Shown piece after piece: positions 15,918 to 25,400 of a stretch of 64,000 nt of DNA. Origin of the DNA: an uncultured Lachnospiraceae bacterium (lineage in GTDB: Bacteria; Bacillota; Clostridia; Lachnospirales; Lachnospiraceae); contig CAMEDC010000008.1 in NCBI GenBank assembly GCA_945913255.1, positions 1 to 64,000 on the forward strand, read 5' to 3'. The position numbers and the translations under genes are program-made. Below the pieces are notes generated by a model. The model saw only the letters and a program-made list of their open reading frames with translations, ran no database searches and was not told the DNA's origin. Position 1 is the stretch's first letter, and each line of letters begins with the position of its first letter.

Positions 15918-18911
15918 TTGAAAACTGGTTTAAAGCTTGGTATGCAGCCTTTCTGGTTCTGGAACGGTGATATGCGGAAAGAGGAAATTGTCAGGCAGAT
16001 TCAGGAGATGAAGGCAAAGGGAATCCCGGGGTTTATGATTCATCCCAGGCAGGGAATGGAAGTACCCTATATGTCCAGAGAATTTTTCGACCGGGTGAAG
16101 ACGGCAGTGCAGGTTGCAAAAGAAAACGACATGGAGGTCTGGCTCTATGATGAGTATCCTTACCCCAGTGGAATCTGCGGCGGTGAAGTCATTCTGGAGC
16201 ATCCGGAATTTTGTAATAAACATCTGGAAAAGAGGGTTGAGACAGCAGAAGGCGGCAAGGAAGTAAAGCTGTCTGCACCCTGGGGAAAAGTGCTGTTGGC
16301 CAGAGCATATCGGATACAGAACGGAAAATACAATCTGGATGATTATATTGATTTGCAGGATTACGTCGGAACAGGCTATCAGCAGGAAATCTTCCAGTAC
16401 AGCGGTTTAACGGAGTATAATAAAAAAAGATATTTTACCGGCGATCAGGTCAAATTCTTAGATTGGCAGGCTCCCGAGGGAACCTGGAAGATTTACTTTG
16501 TAACGGAAATAGTGACAAAGCATTTTAAGTATTTTGAAAATTTTATCGATACGCTAAATCCGGATGCGATTCGTTATTTTATTAAACTGACTCATGAACG
16601 CTATAAGAAAGAAATCGGAGAAGAGTTCGGAAAGACAGTAAAGGGAATTTTTACGGATGAGATAACGGCATTTCCGGATACTCAACCCTGGTCATCTTTG
16701 CTTCCCGGAGAGGTAAAGAAAAGATGCGGAATTGATTTGATTTCCATGCTTCCTGCACTTTGGGAGGACTTTGGAGAAATCTCCGCAAAGGTCAGATATG
16801 CTTACTGGAATACTGCAACGGACTGTTTTATTGAAGCATATGACAAGCAGGTTCACGAGTGGTGTCGGCAAAACAATCTGTTTTATATAGGGGAAAAGCC
16901 GATTCTCCGCAGTAAACAGTTGCAGCATTTTGATATATCCGGTATTGATGCCGGACATCAGAAGGTTGGAAGCACGGCAAAAATGTTTATCGGAAAATAT
17001 CGTGCAAACGGTAAAATGGTGGCTTCTGCGGCACATTTTTATGACAAGCCAGCGGCTTTGTGCGAGGTAGGGCACAGTATCGGCTGGGGAATGACCATGC
17101 AGGACATGAAGTGGATGTTCGATTACCTCGGTGTTCTGGGCATTGATTTTTTTGTGATTCACGGCTTTTTCTATACAGCCGACGGTTTAAAGAAGCATGA
17201 TGCACCGCCGTCCGCATTTTATCAGATGCCATGGTGGGAAGATGCTTCTGTTCTTACAAAATATGCAGTTGATTTGGGAAGGTTTCTGCAGAGCACAAAA
17301 CGCCGGGTAAGGATTCTGACGATGGATCCCGTTACCTCTGCCTGGACCTCTGACCGTGAAATTCAGACAAGGCTGAAGGATGATTTTGCAGATTTGCAGA
17401 CTCAGCTGATGTACCATGGATTGGATTACTATATTATTGACCCGGAGCTTTTTGCGCAGGGTGAAGTGATATGTAAGGACGGGAAAACAGAATTTTTGAT
17501 TCATGGGGAAACCTATGAGGTTCTGATACTGCCACCTGTCAGAAATCTGGAAAAGGAAGCCTGTGCAAAGCTGCTGGAGTTTGCTCACAAAGGTGGAAAA
17601 GTCTGCAGCCTGCATACAATTCCCTTTGAGGAAATCCAGGACGGATGCAATGTTGGTGAATTTGAGACAATTTTTCAATCAGATTCACATGCTCTCTGGG
17701 AGGCATATTGCAGTGGAAGAACCTCTGCTTCAAGGGAGGTGGGTAATTGTTATTTTGCAGGAACAATTAAGGATGCGATTGAATGGTTGTCTGTCCGGGT
17801 AGAGCAGAAATGGAAAATAGAGGCTTTGGATGGACTTGGCAGGGAAGAACTTCCGGTAATGTGCGGCACGGATGAGGACGGACAGGAAAAACTGTTTGTG
17901 GTCAATACCTCCAGGAAGGCACGTCGGCTTGCAATTACAGATCCTTTTGGCAGAGTACAGCAGATTGCTCTGACAGAGTATGAATCCCGGATTCTGGATT
18001 ACAGGGAACCGGCGGAGGAAGAGATAATGGTATGGGCGGAATTGGATCTAAACAGAGAAATGCCGTATACTTTGACAAACCTAAATGGAATCCGTCTTGG
18101 TTTCTGGGAACTTTCTCTTCCTGACGGCCAGAAAGCAGTGGTAGAGACAGCACCTTTGATTGATCAGCTGGAGACAGGAAAATTATCATATCCCGTGACA
18201 TTGAAAAACTATTTCGGATGCCCGAAGGAACTGGATTTCAAGGGAATGCAAGTAAGCTATCGCATCATATTCTATTGTTCCGATGGTGTGGAGAAGAAAG
18301 ATCCTGTTTATCTGGTATTTGAGCCGGGAACCTTTTTGGGGGAGTGGAAGCTGAAAATAAACGGGAACCTCATACAGGAGAAAGAGTTTGTCCGGAAAAA
18401 GATTTATCTGGAAACAAATCTGACCGCAGAAGTTGGAAAATATCTTGCTCCCGGTGAGAATGAAATAGTGGTAGAGATGCAGATCAAAGAATCCTTTGGC
18501 GGAATGAGAAATCCCCTTTATCTTTTCGGAGAATTTGGAGTGGAGAAGCAGGAAGAAAACTGGTATCTTGTGCCTTTGAAGAGTTGTGGAAAAATGGAGG
18601 ATTTCTGTTCCCTTGGACTGCCATTCTATTATGGTGAGGCAGTTTTTACAGGAGAACTTTCCGTTCAGAAGAATTCGGAAGAATTTGTTTTTGTCAGAAT
18701 GAATGCAGAGTGGCTGACGGATTCTGTTCGGCTTAAAACAGGGGATTATGAAACTGCTCCCTGTGCATGGAAACCTTATGTTTTTCAAATTCCGGCAAAA
18801 TATCTGGTGAAAGGAAGCAATACCGTAAAAATTAAGGTGAGAAATACTGCGTTGGGACTCTATGAGGGACAGAGGTTCAACAGAGAAAAACATGCATACG
18901 AGGAAGTGTAG
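15918..18911 (+). CDS. Large glycoside hydrolase, GH106-like (alpha-L-rhamnosidase-related)
   Basis: A 997-residue putative glycosidase. It begins with a TIM-barrel motif of the GH106-related type: MQPFWFWNGDM, QIQEMKAKGIPGFMIHPRQG and EVWLYDEYPYPSG. A candidate catalytic acidic pair lies in KGIFTDEITAF. The last 300 residues form a beta-sandwich, galactose-binding-like region (FEPGTFLGEWKLKINGN; PGENEIVVEMQI). There is no signal peptide. The start is TTG 15918, with AGGAGG 8 bases upstream; the longer track start lies in the preceding terminator. If it is an alpha-rhamnosidase it would complement the rhamnogalacturonan locus at 34-44 kb. Fold assignment is moderate and activity uncertain. 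Confidence 0.65.
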   Translation: MKTGLKLGMQPFWFWNGDMRKEEIVRQIQEMKAKGIPGFMIHPRQGMEVPYMSREFFDRVKTAVQVAKENDMEVWLYDEYPYPSGICGGEVILEHPEFCNKHLEKRVETAEGGKEVKLSAPWGKVLLARAYRIQNGKYNLDDYIDLQDYVGTGYQQEIFQYSGLTEYNKKRYFTGDQVKFLDWQAPEGTWKIYFVTEIVTKHFKYFENFIDTLNPDAIRYFIKLTHERYKKEIGEEFGKTVKGIFTDEITAFPDTQPWSSLLPGEVKKRCGIDLISMLPALWEDFGEISAKVRYAYWNTATDCFIEAYDKQVHEWCRQNNLFYIGEKPILRSKQLQHFDISGIDAGHQKVGSTAKMFIGKYRANGKMVASAAHFYDKPAALCEVGHSIGWGMTMQDMKWMFDYLGVLGIDFFVIHGFFYTADGLKKHDAPPSAFYQMPWWEDASVLTKYAVDLGRFLQSTKRRVRILTMDPVTSAWTSDREIQTRLKDDFADLQTQLMYHGLDYYIIDPELFAQGEVICKDGKTEFLIHGETYEVLILPPVRNLEKEACAKLLEFAHKGGKVCSLHTIPFEEIQDGCNVGEFETIFQSDSHALWEAYCSGRTSASREVGNCYFAGTIKDAIEWLSVRVEQKWKIEALDGLGREELPVMCGTDEDGQEKLFVVNTSRKARRLAITDPFGRVQQIALTEYESRILDYREPAEEEIMVWAELDLNREMPYTLTNLNGIRLGFWELSLPDGQKAVVETAPLIDQLETGKLSYPVTLKNYFGCPKELDFKGMQVSYRIIFYCSDGVEKKDPVYLVFEPGTFLGEWKLKINGNLIQEKEFVRKKIYLETNLTAEVGKYLAPGENEIVVEMQIKESFGGMRNPLYLFGEFGVEKQEENWYLVPLKSCGKMEDFCSLGLPFYYGEAVFTGELSVQKNSEEFVFVRMNAEWLTDSVRLKTGDYETAPCAWKPYVFQIPAKYLVKGSNTVKIKVRNTALGLYEGQRFNREKHAYEEV

Positions 18912-19013
18912 GGACTCTTGTAACAAAAAAGTATTTATGATAGAATGACTGTGCTCAGAGCAGAAATCTTGTTTTTTTGCTGTAAAATATTTCTGGGAAG
19001 AGGAGGAGTCATT

Positions 19014-19499
19014 ATGAATCTTGTAATTACCATGAGCCGCAGGTTCGGTACAGGCGCCAGTATGATTGCGGAGGAGCTCTCTGAAAAGCTGGGAATTCCC
19101 GTGTATGACAAAGCCTACATAGAAAATGAGCTGCATGATAACAATTTTGCAAACGAAGCAGAGGTGATTAAGGGACTTGCAGAGCATTCCTGTATCATTC
19201 TCGGTCGGTGTGCTTCCGAGATTTTAAAGGATCAGCCAAACGTATTTAATATCTATGTCTGTGCTGACAAGGAAGACCGTATTCATCGGATCATGAAAAA
19301 GGAAATGCTTTCCTATGAAGACGCAAAATTGATGTTGGAAGAAAATGACAGAAAGAGAGCGGACTATTATCATGAGCATACCGGCAAGGTCTGGGGAGAT
19401 GTAAATAATTATCACATGATTCTGGACACCTCAAAGCTGGGGGCAGAAAACTGCGCGGATATTCTGATTAAGTATTTTGAAAGAATCGAGATCATATAA
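19014..19499 (+). CDS. Cytidylate-kinase-like P-loop protein
   Basis: A 161-residue protein of the cytidylate kinase-like group found in many clostridia. Features seen are the start MNLVITMSRRFGTGASMIA, VYDKAYIENE, the strand-turn CIILGRCASEIL, and a lid-like segment with ADKEDRIHRIM and ENDRKRADYYHEHTG. The usual GxGK P-loop is weak (FGTGAS), as in other members of this group whose substrate has not been settled. AGGAGGAG precedes ATG 19014; the track's upstream ATG has no ribosome site. A hairpin separates it from the antiporter operon. Confidence 0.75.
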   Translation: MNLVITMSRRFGTGASMIAEELSEKLGIPVYDKAYIENELHDNNFANEAEVIKGLAEHSCIILGRCASEILKDQPNVFNIYVCADKEDRIHRIMKKEMLSYEDAKLMLEENDRKRADYYHEHTGKVWGDVNNYHMILDTSKLGAENCADILIKYFERIEII

Positions 19500-19505
19500 A
19501 CGAAG

Positions 19506-19530
19506 GGGGACAACTATCCGTTGTCCTCTT
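19506..19530 (+). terminator. Hairpin between the kinase-like gene and the antiporter operon
   Basis: GGACAAC-TATCC-GTTGTCC is a perfect 7-base stem followed by TCTT. The T run is short, so termination may be partial. Confidence 0.55.
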
Positions 19531-19549
19531 ATCTATGAAGGGCGTTAAA

Positions 19550-20008
19550 ATGTTTATTGTATATTTTTTGTTGTGGATTATATTTAATGGAAGCTTTACA
19601 TTGGAAATCTGTATTTTTGGAATTGTGATTGCAGCAGTGATGTTTTTGTTTAGCTGTAAATTTATGGACTATTCCGTGGCAAAAGAACTGCATAATTATA
19701 AGAAACTTTTTCTCTTTGTCAGATATCTGGTTTTTCTGATAAAGGAAATTTTCAAGGCAAATCAAAACGTGATTCACATGATTCTTACGCAAAAGGAAGA
19801 GATTCAACCGGAGTTGGTAACCTTTCACATCGATGTAAAGACTCCGGCAGGAAAAGCTTTTCTTGCAAATGCCATTACACTCACGCCGGGAACGATCACG
19901 GTATCTCTGGAGGATTCCAAATATACGGTGCATTGTCTGGATGAAAGCATGTCGGAAGGTCTTAAGGGAAGTGAGTTTGAACAATACATCAAAAAACTTG
20001 AAAGCTGA
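19550..20008 (+). CDS. mrpE: Mrp-type antiporter subunit E
   Basis: First gene of the multi-subunit cation/proton antiporter operon. MrpE/MnhE is a small membrane protein needed for assembly of the complex. Two membrane helices occupy residues 1-45 (FIVYFLLWIIFNG), then a cytoplasmic region follows with the family motif ANAITLTPGTITVSLED. The preferred start is ATG 19550, with GAAGGGCG upstream, rather than the track's 19535. Length (152 residues) is normal. Confidence 0.9.
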   Translation: MFIVYFLLWIIFNGSFTLEICIFGIVIAAVMFLFSCKFMDYSVAKELHNYKKLFLFVRYLVFLIKEIFKANQNVIHMILTQKEEIQPELVTFHIDVKTPAGKAFLANAITLTPGTITVSLEDSKYTVHCLDESMSEGLKGSEFEQYIKKLES

Positions 20009-20054
20009 TGGGCTGTAGAAACAGCTATACAGGAGCGGACATGGAGGAGTAAAA

Positions 20055-20390
20055 ATGGGAAAAGGAATTCAGGGGCTGGAACAGGCTTACGAGATTTTTT
20101 TTATAGCAGTATTGATTGTTTTGGCCATATTGTTGGTTTTATGTCTGGTACGTGCCATCATTGGCCCCAGAATAGCGGATAGAATTGTGGCAGTAAATAT
20201 GATGGGTACCATGGTCATTGTCATGATTGCAGTGCTGGCGCTGATGCTGAGTGAAGGTTACCTGATAGATATCTGCATTATTTATGCAATGATCAGTTTT
20301 CTTGCCGTTATTGTATTGACGAAGGTATATATGGGTGTTTATATCGAGAAAAAAGAGGGGGAGAAGGAGGCGCACAATGACAGTGATTGA
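20055..20390 (+). CDS. mrpF: Mrp-type antiporter subunit F
   Basis: A 111-residue membrane protein with three helices and the family hallmark VRAIIGPRIADRIVAVNMMGTMV after helix 1. GGAGGAG precedes the ATG. Its 3' end overlaps the mrpG start by 14 bases, showing tight coupling within the operon. Confidence 0.9.
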   Translation: MGKGIQGLEQAYEIFFIAVLIVLAILLVLCLVRAIIGPRIADRIVAVNMMGTMVIVMIAVLALMLSEGYLIDICIIYAMISFLAVIVLTKVYMGVYIEKKEGEKEAHNDSD

Positions 20391-20727
20391 GTGGATTCGT
20401 TTTCTGATTGGGGCGGTATTGTTATTGACAGGACTGGCTATATTTGTTCTTGAAATAATCGGTGTGTTCCGTTTTCGCTATGTGCTGAACAGAATGCATG
20501 CTGCAGCGATGGGAGATACCCTTGGAATAGGCTTTTCTCTTTTAGGTCTTATCGTTATGAATGGACTGAATTTTACTTCCCTGAAAATGTTTCTGGTGAT
20601 TCTTTTTTTATGGTTTTCCTCTCCTGTTTCTTCTCATCTGATTGCGAGACTGGAAGTAACTACCGACGAGGAGAAGGAAAAGCATTACAAAATAAAGTCG
20701 CTGGATGAAAAGGAGGATTTGTCATGA
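20377..20727 (+). CDS. mrpG: Mrp-type antiporter subunit G
   Basis: A 116-residue protein with three membrane helices and the MnhG signature GVFRFRYVLNRMHAAAMGDTLG. The start at ATG 20377 has GAAGGAGG upstream; the ORF-track start (20335) lies deep in mrpF and is not used. The end overlaps the next gene by 4 bases. Confidence 0.9.
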   Translation: MTVIEWIRFLIGAVLLLTGLAIFVLEIIGVFRFRYVLNRMHAAAMGDTLGIGFSLLGLIVMNGLNFTSLKMFLVILFLWFSSPVSSHLIARLEVTTDEEKEKHYKIKSLDEKEDLS

Positions 20728-20996
20728 CAGTATTTACCTGTATATTACTGGGATTTCTTGTGGTATGCGCCATTGCTGCCAGTCTGTCTAAAAATCTTCT
20801 GAATACGATACTGATTTTTATGTCCTACAGCCTCGTGATGTCCGTAATCTGGATTCTTCTGGAATCCCCGGATCTTGCAATCACGGAGGCGGCGGTGGGA
20901 GCGGGAGTAACCACTGTGCTGTTTTTGGTGACTCTGAAAAAAATTCATGCCATTATGAAGAAGGATGACAGGGAAGAGGAGGACGGCAATGAGTAA
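20724..20996 (+). CDS. MbhD/DUF4040-type subunit of the antiporter
   Basis: A 90-residue protein with three helices and the motif SPDLAITEAAVGAGVTTVLFL, typical of the MbhD unit. That unit is part of the C-terminal end of MrpA in Bacillus and a separate subunit in membrane-bound hydrogenases. Here it is a free protein. The stop overlaps the next gene, whose ATG lies at 20989. Confidence 0.85.
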   Translation: MTVFTCILLGFLVVCAIAASLSKNLLNTILIFMSYSLVMSVIWILLESPDLAITEAAVGAGVTTVLFLVTLKKIHAIMKKDDREEEDGNE

Positions 20997-21951
20997 GAAG
21001 GTTCCGGAGGAACAGTATCAAAAAACTTTTTCCTATAAATTCAAGCAGTGGCTGGACGGTACAAAGGATCCCTTTCTGGATACAGTTGAGATGAAGCGCC
21101 AGGAAACTTTTCTGGAGAATAAAGAGGTTTTACAGCAAAGAGAAGAAGAAAAAGAGCGGCTGCTTCAAAAGGCCTGTGACCTGGAGCGCAATGCCGAATT
21201 CAGGATTTTTCGAAAGATTTACAGAGTATTCAGCGTGCTTTTCTGTGTGTCTCTTGTGATAATGCTTTTGACTGCGGTATCGAATCTGCCTACCTTTGGA
21301 AAAGCGGATAATCCGGTCAACAATGAAGTTTCTGCCCGCTATATAGAGAAAGGACTTCAGGAGACCGGCGCGGTAAATATTGTGACAGGTATGATTCTGG
21401 ATTACAGAGCGTTTGATACCCTGGGGGAATCGCATGTGCTGTTTGTTGCCACGTGCGCAGTATTGATTCTGCTGCGTGTGGACAAAAAGGACGACAGGGA
21501 TCTTTATCAGACAAACGACAGAAAATATGAACCAAAAAATGATGTGATTCTGCAGACGGTGGCTCGCATTCTGGTACCTCCTATCTTCATCTTCGGAATC
21601 TACATCATTCTGGCGGGGCATCTGGGACCGGGCGGTGGTTTTTCCGGCGGTGCCGTTATCGGTGCAGGTCTGATTTTATATTTGAATGCTTTCGGTTTTG
21701 CAAAGACAGAAAAGTTCTTTACGGCCAAAACATACCGGATTATGAGTTTTGGTGCGCTTGCCTGCTACAGTCTTGCAAAGAGCTATTCCTTTTATACCGG
21801 AGCTAACGATATTGAGAGTATCATTCCTCTGGGAACTCCGGGAGCAATCTTAAGCAGCGGATTGATTTTGCTGTTGAATATCTGTGTGGGCATTGTCGTG
21901 GCGGGAACGATGTACACATTTTACTGCATGTTCCGAAAAGGAGGCTATTAA
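20989..21951 (+). CDS. MbhE-MnhB fusion subunit of the antiporter
   Basis: A 320-residue protein that combines several parts. First is a hydrophilic N-terminus of about 75 residues with a charged helix (VLQQREEEKERLLQ). Next is an MbhE-like segment with a helix pair (NIVTGMILDYRAFDTLGES). Last is the MnhB/MrpB core (TVARILVPPIFIFGIYI, GHLGPGGGFSGGAVIGAGLIL). In Bacillus the MbhE part belongs to MrpA and MrpB is separate. The long charged N-terminal extension is unusual and of unknown role. AGAGGAGG precedes ATG 20989. Confidence 0.8.
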   Translation: MSKKVPEEQYQKTFSYKFKQWLDGTKDPFLDTVEMKRQETFLENKEVLQQREEEKERLLQKACDLERNAEFRIFRKIYRVFSVLFCVSLVIMLLTAVSNLPTFGKADNPVNNEVSARYIEKGLQETGAVNIVTGMILDYRAFDTLGESHVLFVATCAVLILLRVDKKDDRDLYQTNDRKYEPKNDVILQTVARILVPPIFIFGIYIILAGHLGPGGGFSGGAVIGAGLILYLNAFGFAKTEKFFTAKTYRIMSFGALACYSLAKSYSFYTGANDIESIIPLGTPGAILSSGLILLLNICVGIVVAGTMYTFYCMFRKGGY

Positions 21952-21952
21952 G

Positions 21953-22330
21953 ATGAATTTTGCTAATCTTTTGAATAATTATGCGGAAGCAGTAGCTATG
22001 ATTCTTTTTGGAATCGGATTTTCCAATTTATTGTTGCAGAAGAATCTGATGAAGAAGATTATCGGATTAAATATCATGGATACAGCCACATATTTGTTTC
22101 TGGCATTGAAGGGCTACATAGAAGGAAGAAAAGCGCCTGTGGTGGTAGATGGCATTCAAAGTGTAGAGGCATATGTGAATCCCATTCCCAGTGGTCTGGT
22201 GTTGACGGGAATTGTCGTGTCCGTATCTGTTACGGCACTGATGTTGTCACTGACAATCCGACTTTACAGAAGATATCATACACTTGACCTGGACGAGATA
22301 TCCACACGTTTAAAAAAGGAGGGTAAATAA
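21953..22330 (+). CDS. mrpC: Mrp-type antiporter subunit C (NuoK-like)
   Basis: A 125-residue three-helix protein related to NuoK of complex I, with IGLNIMDTATYLFL and DPLPQ-like NPIPSGLVLTGIVVSVSVTAL. The start at ATG 21953 follows AAAGGAGG; the track start 69 bases upstream lies within the previous gene. The stop TAA overlaps the ATG of the next gene. Confidence 0.88.
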   Translation: MNFANLLNNYAEAVAMILFGIGFSNLLLQKNLMKKIIGLNIMDTATYLFLALKGYIEGRKAPVVVDGIQSVEAYVNPIPSGLVLTGIVVSVSVTALMLSLTIRLYRRYHTLDLDEISTRLKKEGK

Positions 22331-23835
22331 TGGATTTTATTCAGAATTTTCCCTTCATGTCCATTATCTTGTCTCTGTTTTCCGGACCGCTTTCCTCCAT
22401 ATTGAACGGAAAATGGGCAAAAAGGGTTAATATGGCGGTCATTACCGTGATTGGATTGATGTCGGGGAGTGTGCTGGCATATGTGTTGGGCACCGGTCAG
22501 GGATTTGTGTACCGCATGGGTCATTTTTCAGCACCGTGGGGAAACGAGATTCGTGTGGGCGTATTGGAAGCCTTTATGGCACTCTTTTTCTGCGTTATTA
22601 TGCTGCTCTGCATGTTGGGCGGTGTTGCGGAGAGAGAGAAAGAAATTGAGGTGAGTAAACAGAATTTATATTATATCATGGTAAACCTTTTGCTTTGTTC
22701 TCTGCTTGCCCTGATTTATACCAATGATTTGTTTACTGCTTATGTTTTTGTGGAAATAAACACCATTTCTGCCTGCGGACTTATCATGATTAAGCAGAAC
22801 GGACGAACCATTGAGGCGGCTACCAGATATATGATTATGAGTCTGTTGGGTTCAGGATTATTACTGCTGGGAATTTGCTTTTTATATGACCTGACAGGAC
22901 ATCTGCTCATGAGCAATATCAAAGAGCAGGTTCAGATGCTCGCTGCAACGGGACAGTATCATATTCCTCTGGTGGTTTCGCTGGGATTGATGTCTGTTGG
23001 ACTTGCAATCAAGAGTGCACTGTATCCTTTCCATGCATGGCTACCGGATGCCTACGGATATTCGACGCTTTCCTCTGCGGCAATTTTATCTTCCCTGGTT
23101 TCCAAAGGATATATTTTCCTCCTGGTCAAAATTTTTTACAGGGTAATTGGTTTCAACGTAATCTGTGAGAGCAAGGTAATCCATGTGCTGTTTGTATTTG
23201 GCATTCTGGGTATGATTATGGGGTCTGTCAGTGCGATTCAGGAGAGAGATATCAGAAGAATGATTGCCTATTCCTCTGTGGCACAGATTGGCTATATCTA
23301 CATGGGCTTCGGACTTGGCACAGAGATTGGTGTAGTCGCAAGTATCTATCATATTTTGTCTCACGCGGCGACAAAGTCTTTGCTTTTTGTGGCGGCTTCC
23401 GGTATTACGGATGCTTCCGGCGGCAGCAGACAGTTCCGTGATCTCACAGGTGCGGGTTTTCGAAACAAACTGGCAGGAATAGCCTTTACAGTGGGCTCTC
23501 TGTCCATGGTTGGCATGCCTATGTTCTCCGGCTTTATTTCCAAATTGCTCTTCGGTCAGGCAGCCATGGGGCATACGCATAAGATGCTGCCTACGCTGAT
23601 TGCTTTGGCGGTCAGTACGGTTTTGAATGCCATTTATTTTATGAAAACGGTAATCCGGCTTTACGCTCCGGGCTCCGGGGAGGAAGCAATGGTGGAAGGA
23701 CGAGTGATTCATATAAAAGAGCAGCCTGCAAAATCGGTGGCGCTTGTTTTCTTTATTTTGTTGAATCTGATTCTGGGTCTGAACTCTGAGCCTGTTATCC
23801 GGCTCATCGAGTCCGGGTTGCAAATGTTTGATTAA
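22330..23835 (+). CDS. Antiporter-like subunit 1 (MrpD/NuoN family)
   Basis: A 501-residue protein with about 14 membrane helices of the proton-pumping NuoL/M/N family. Functional residues are present: the helix-5 Glu in YVFVEINTIS, the helix-7 Lys in GLAIKSALYPFHAWLPDAY, the broken-helix His region in YHILSHAATK, and the helix-12 Lys in FSGFISKLLFG. It is the first of four consecutive paralogues and the closest to canonical MrpD. Confidence 0.9.
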   Translation: MDFIQNFPFMSIILSLFSGPLSSILNGKWAKRVNMAVITVIGLMSGSVLAYVLGTGQGFVYRMGHFSAPWGNEIRVGVLEAFMALFFCVIMLLCMLGGVAEREKEIEVSKQNLYYIMVNLLLCSLLALIYTNDLFTAYVFVEINTISACGLIMIKQNGRTIEAATRYMIMSLLGSGLLLLGICFLYDLTGHLLMSNIKEQVQMLAATGQYHIPLVVSLGLMSVGLAIKSALYPFHAWLPDAYGYSTLSSAAILSSLVSKGYIFLLVKIFYRVIGFNVICESKVIHVLFVFGILGMIMGSVSAIQERDIRRMIAYSSVAQIGYIYMGFGLGTEIGVVASIYHILSHAATKSLLFVAASGITDASGGSRQFRDLTGAGFRNKLAGIAFTVGSLSMVGMPMFSGFISKLLFGQAAMGHTHKMLPTLIALAVSTVLNAIYFMKTVIRLYAPGSGEEAMVEGRVIHIKEQPAKSVALVFFILLNLILGLNSEPVIRLIESGLQMFD

Positions 23836-23851
23836 AGTGAGGAAGAAAATT

Positions 23852-25384
23852 ATGGATGGAATGTTGCTGGTTTCCATAGCACTGCCCATATTAGCGGGCG
23901 TCATATTGTTAATTGCTTCCTTTTCGGAGCATCTGAGGCAGGCGGAAACCCTTGGAAAGAAAAAGACCGGTGTCAGGAAAGAACAGTCGGAAGGAATGAA
24001 AGGACTTCATATCTATGTGGGATTGGTGCTTGTGGCCTCGGTTGCATTAACCCTGACGACAGCCTGGACGGGAGAAAGAAGTCTTACCCTGTTTACCCTG
24101 CTGGATGAGATACCTGTTTTCTTCCAAATTGACGATATTGGCAGATTATTTGCAACGATTGTCAGTATCGTGTGGCTGGCAGCAGGTTTTTATGCTTTTG
24201 TTTACATGAAGCATGAAGGAAACGAGAAGAGATATTTCGGCTTTTATCTTCTTCTGTATGGTGTACTGACAGGATTGGATTTCTCCGGCAATTTGATTAC
24301 CATGTATCTGTTTTATGAATTGATGACGTTAACTTCTATGCCGTTAGTACTGCACAACGGAACAAGAGAGGCAACTATGGCGGCGCTGAAATATCTGTTT
24401 TATTCCATGTGCGGCGCCTATGCGGGTCTGTTTGGGATATTTTTTCTGTACCGGTACTGTGATTCCCTCATTTTTACGGCAGGAGGAACTTTAAATGCAG
24501 TGACTGCATCCGGTCACGGAGGGCTTCTTCTGACAGCGGTGTTTGTCATGATTGTGGGGTTTGGTGCAAAAGCGGGTATGTTTCCTTTGCATGCCTGGCT
24601 GCCTGCGGCTCATCCGGTTGCACCCTCTCCGGCATCTGCGGTTTTGTCCGGTATTATCGTCAAGTCCGGAGTGCTCGCCGTTGTCCGAGTCATCTATTAT
24701 ATTGTCGGACCTGAATTCATCCGTGGTACCTGGGTGCAATACACCTGGATGGCATTGACGCTGCTTACCGTGTTTATGGGTTCCATGCTTGCTTTTCGTG
24801 AAAAGATTTTCAAAAAGCGTCTGGCATATTCCACAGTCAGCCAGATTTCCTATATTTTGTTTGGGCTGTCTTTGCTGAACGAAACAGCTTTTACAGGAGC
24901 AATGCTCCATACAGTGACCCATGCTTTTGTCAAGTGCGGTCTGTTTTTGACAGCGGGTGTGTTCCTTTCTTATTTTGGTTATACGAAAGTAGATCAGTTG
25001 GATGGATTAGGGAAAAAGATGCCGGTAACCATGTGGTGCTATACCATTTTTTCGCTGGCTCTTGTGGGAATTCCTCCGACAGGCGGTTTTATCAGTAAAT
25101 GGTATCTGGCAGAAGGTTCCCTGGAGTCCGGTATCGGTGTCTTCTCCTGGCTGGGACCGGTGGTGCTGCTGGTCAGTGCACTGCTGACAGCCGGATATCT
25201 GCTGCCCATTACGATGAAAGGGTTCTTCCCGGGAGGTGAGAACAAGGCTGTCAGTAAAAAGGAACCGTCCCTGTTTATGCTGGTTCCGCTGATTGTTCTG
25301 GCTGCTTTAGCTGTTCTTTTGGGAATGATTCCAAATCCGATGATCCAGTATGTCAGTGATATTGCACTGACATTGCTGCAGTAA
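23852..25384 (+). CDS. Antiporter-like subunit 2 (NuoL/M/N family)
   Basis: A 510-residue paralogue of the preceding subunit, with about 14 helices. It keeps Glu in YLFYELMTLTS, Lys in GFGAKAGMFPLHAWLPAAHPVAPSP, His in HTVTHAFVK and Lys in GGFISKWYLAEG. A polar loop near residue 30-50 follows the first helix. The start at ATG 23852 has GAGGAAG upstream; the track's 23828 lies inside the previous gene. Confidence 0.88.
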   Translation: MDGMLLVSIALPILAGVILLIASFSEHLRQAETLGKKKTGVRKEQSEGMKGLHIYVGLVLVASVALTLTTAWTGERSLTLFTLLDEIPVFFQIDDIGRLFATIVSIVWLAAGFYAFVYMKHEGNEKRYFGFYLLLYGVLTGLDFSGNLITMYLFYELMTLTSMPLVLHNGTREATMAALKYLFYSMCGAYAGLFGIFFLYRYCDSLIFTAGGTLNAVTASGHGGLLLTAVFVMIVGFGAKAGMFPLHAWLPAAHPVAPSPASAVLSGIIVKSGVLAVVRVIYYIVGPEFIRGTWVQYTWMALTLLTVFMGSMLAFREKIFKKRLAYSTVSQISYILFGLSLLNETAFTGAMLHTVTHAFVKCGLFLTAGVFLSYFGYTKVDQLDGLGKKMPVTMWCYTIFSLALVGIPPTGGFISKWYLAEGSLESGIGVFSWLGPVVLLVSALLTAGYLLPITMKGFFPGGENKAVSKKEPSLFMLVPLIVLAALAVLLGMIPNPMIQYVSDIALTLLQ

Positions 25385-25400
25385 GAAAGGAGGAGCGACG

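Noticed and set aside
18186-19187. Minus-strand ORF of 333 residues
   Set aside because: Antisense shadow of the 3' end of the GH106-like gene and the kinase-like gene; composition rich in His/Cys/Phe with no motif or ribosome site.
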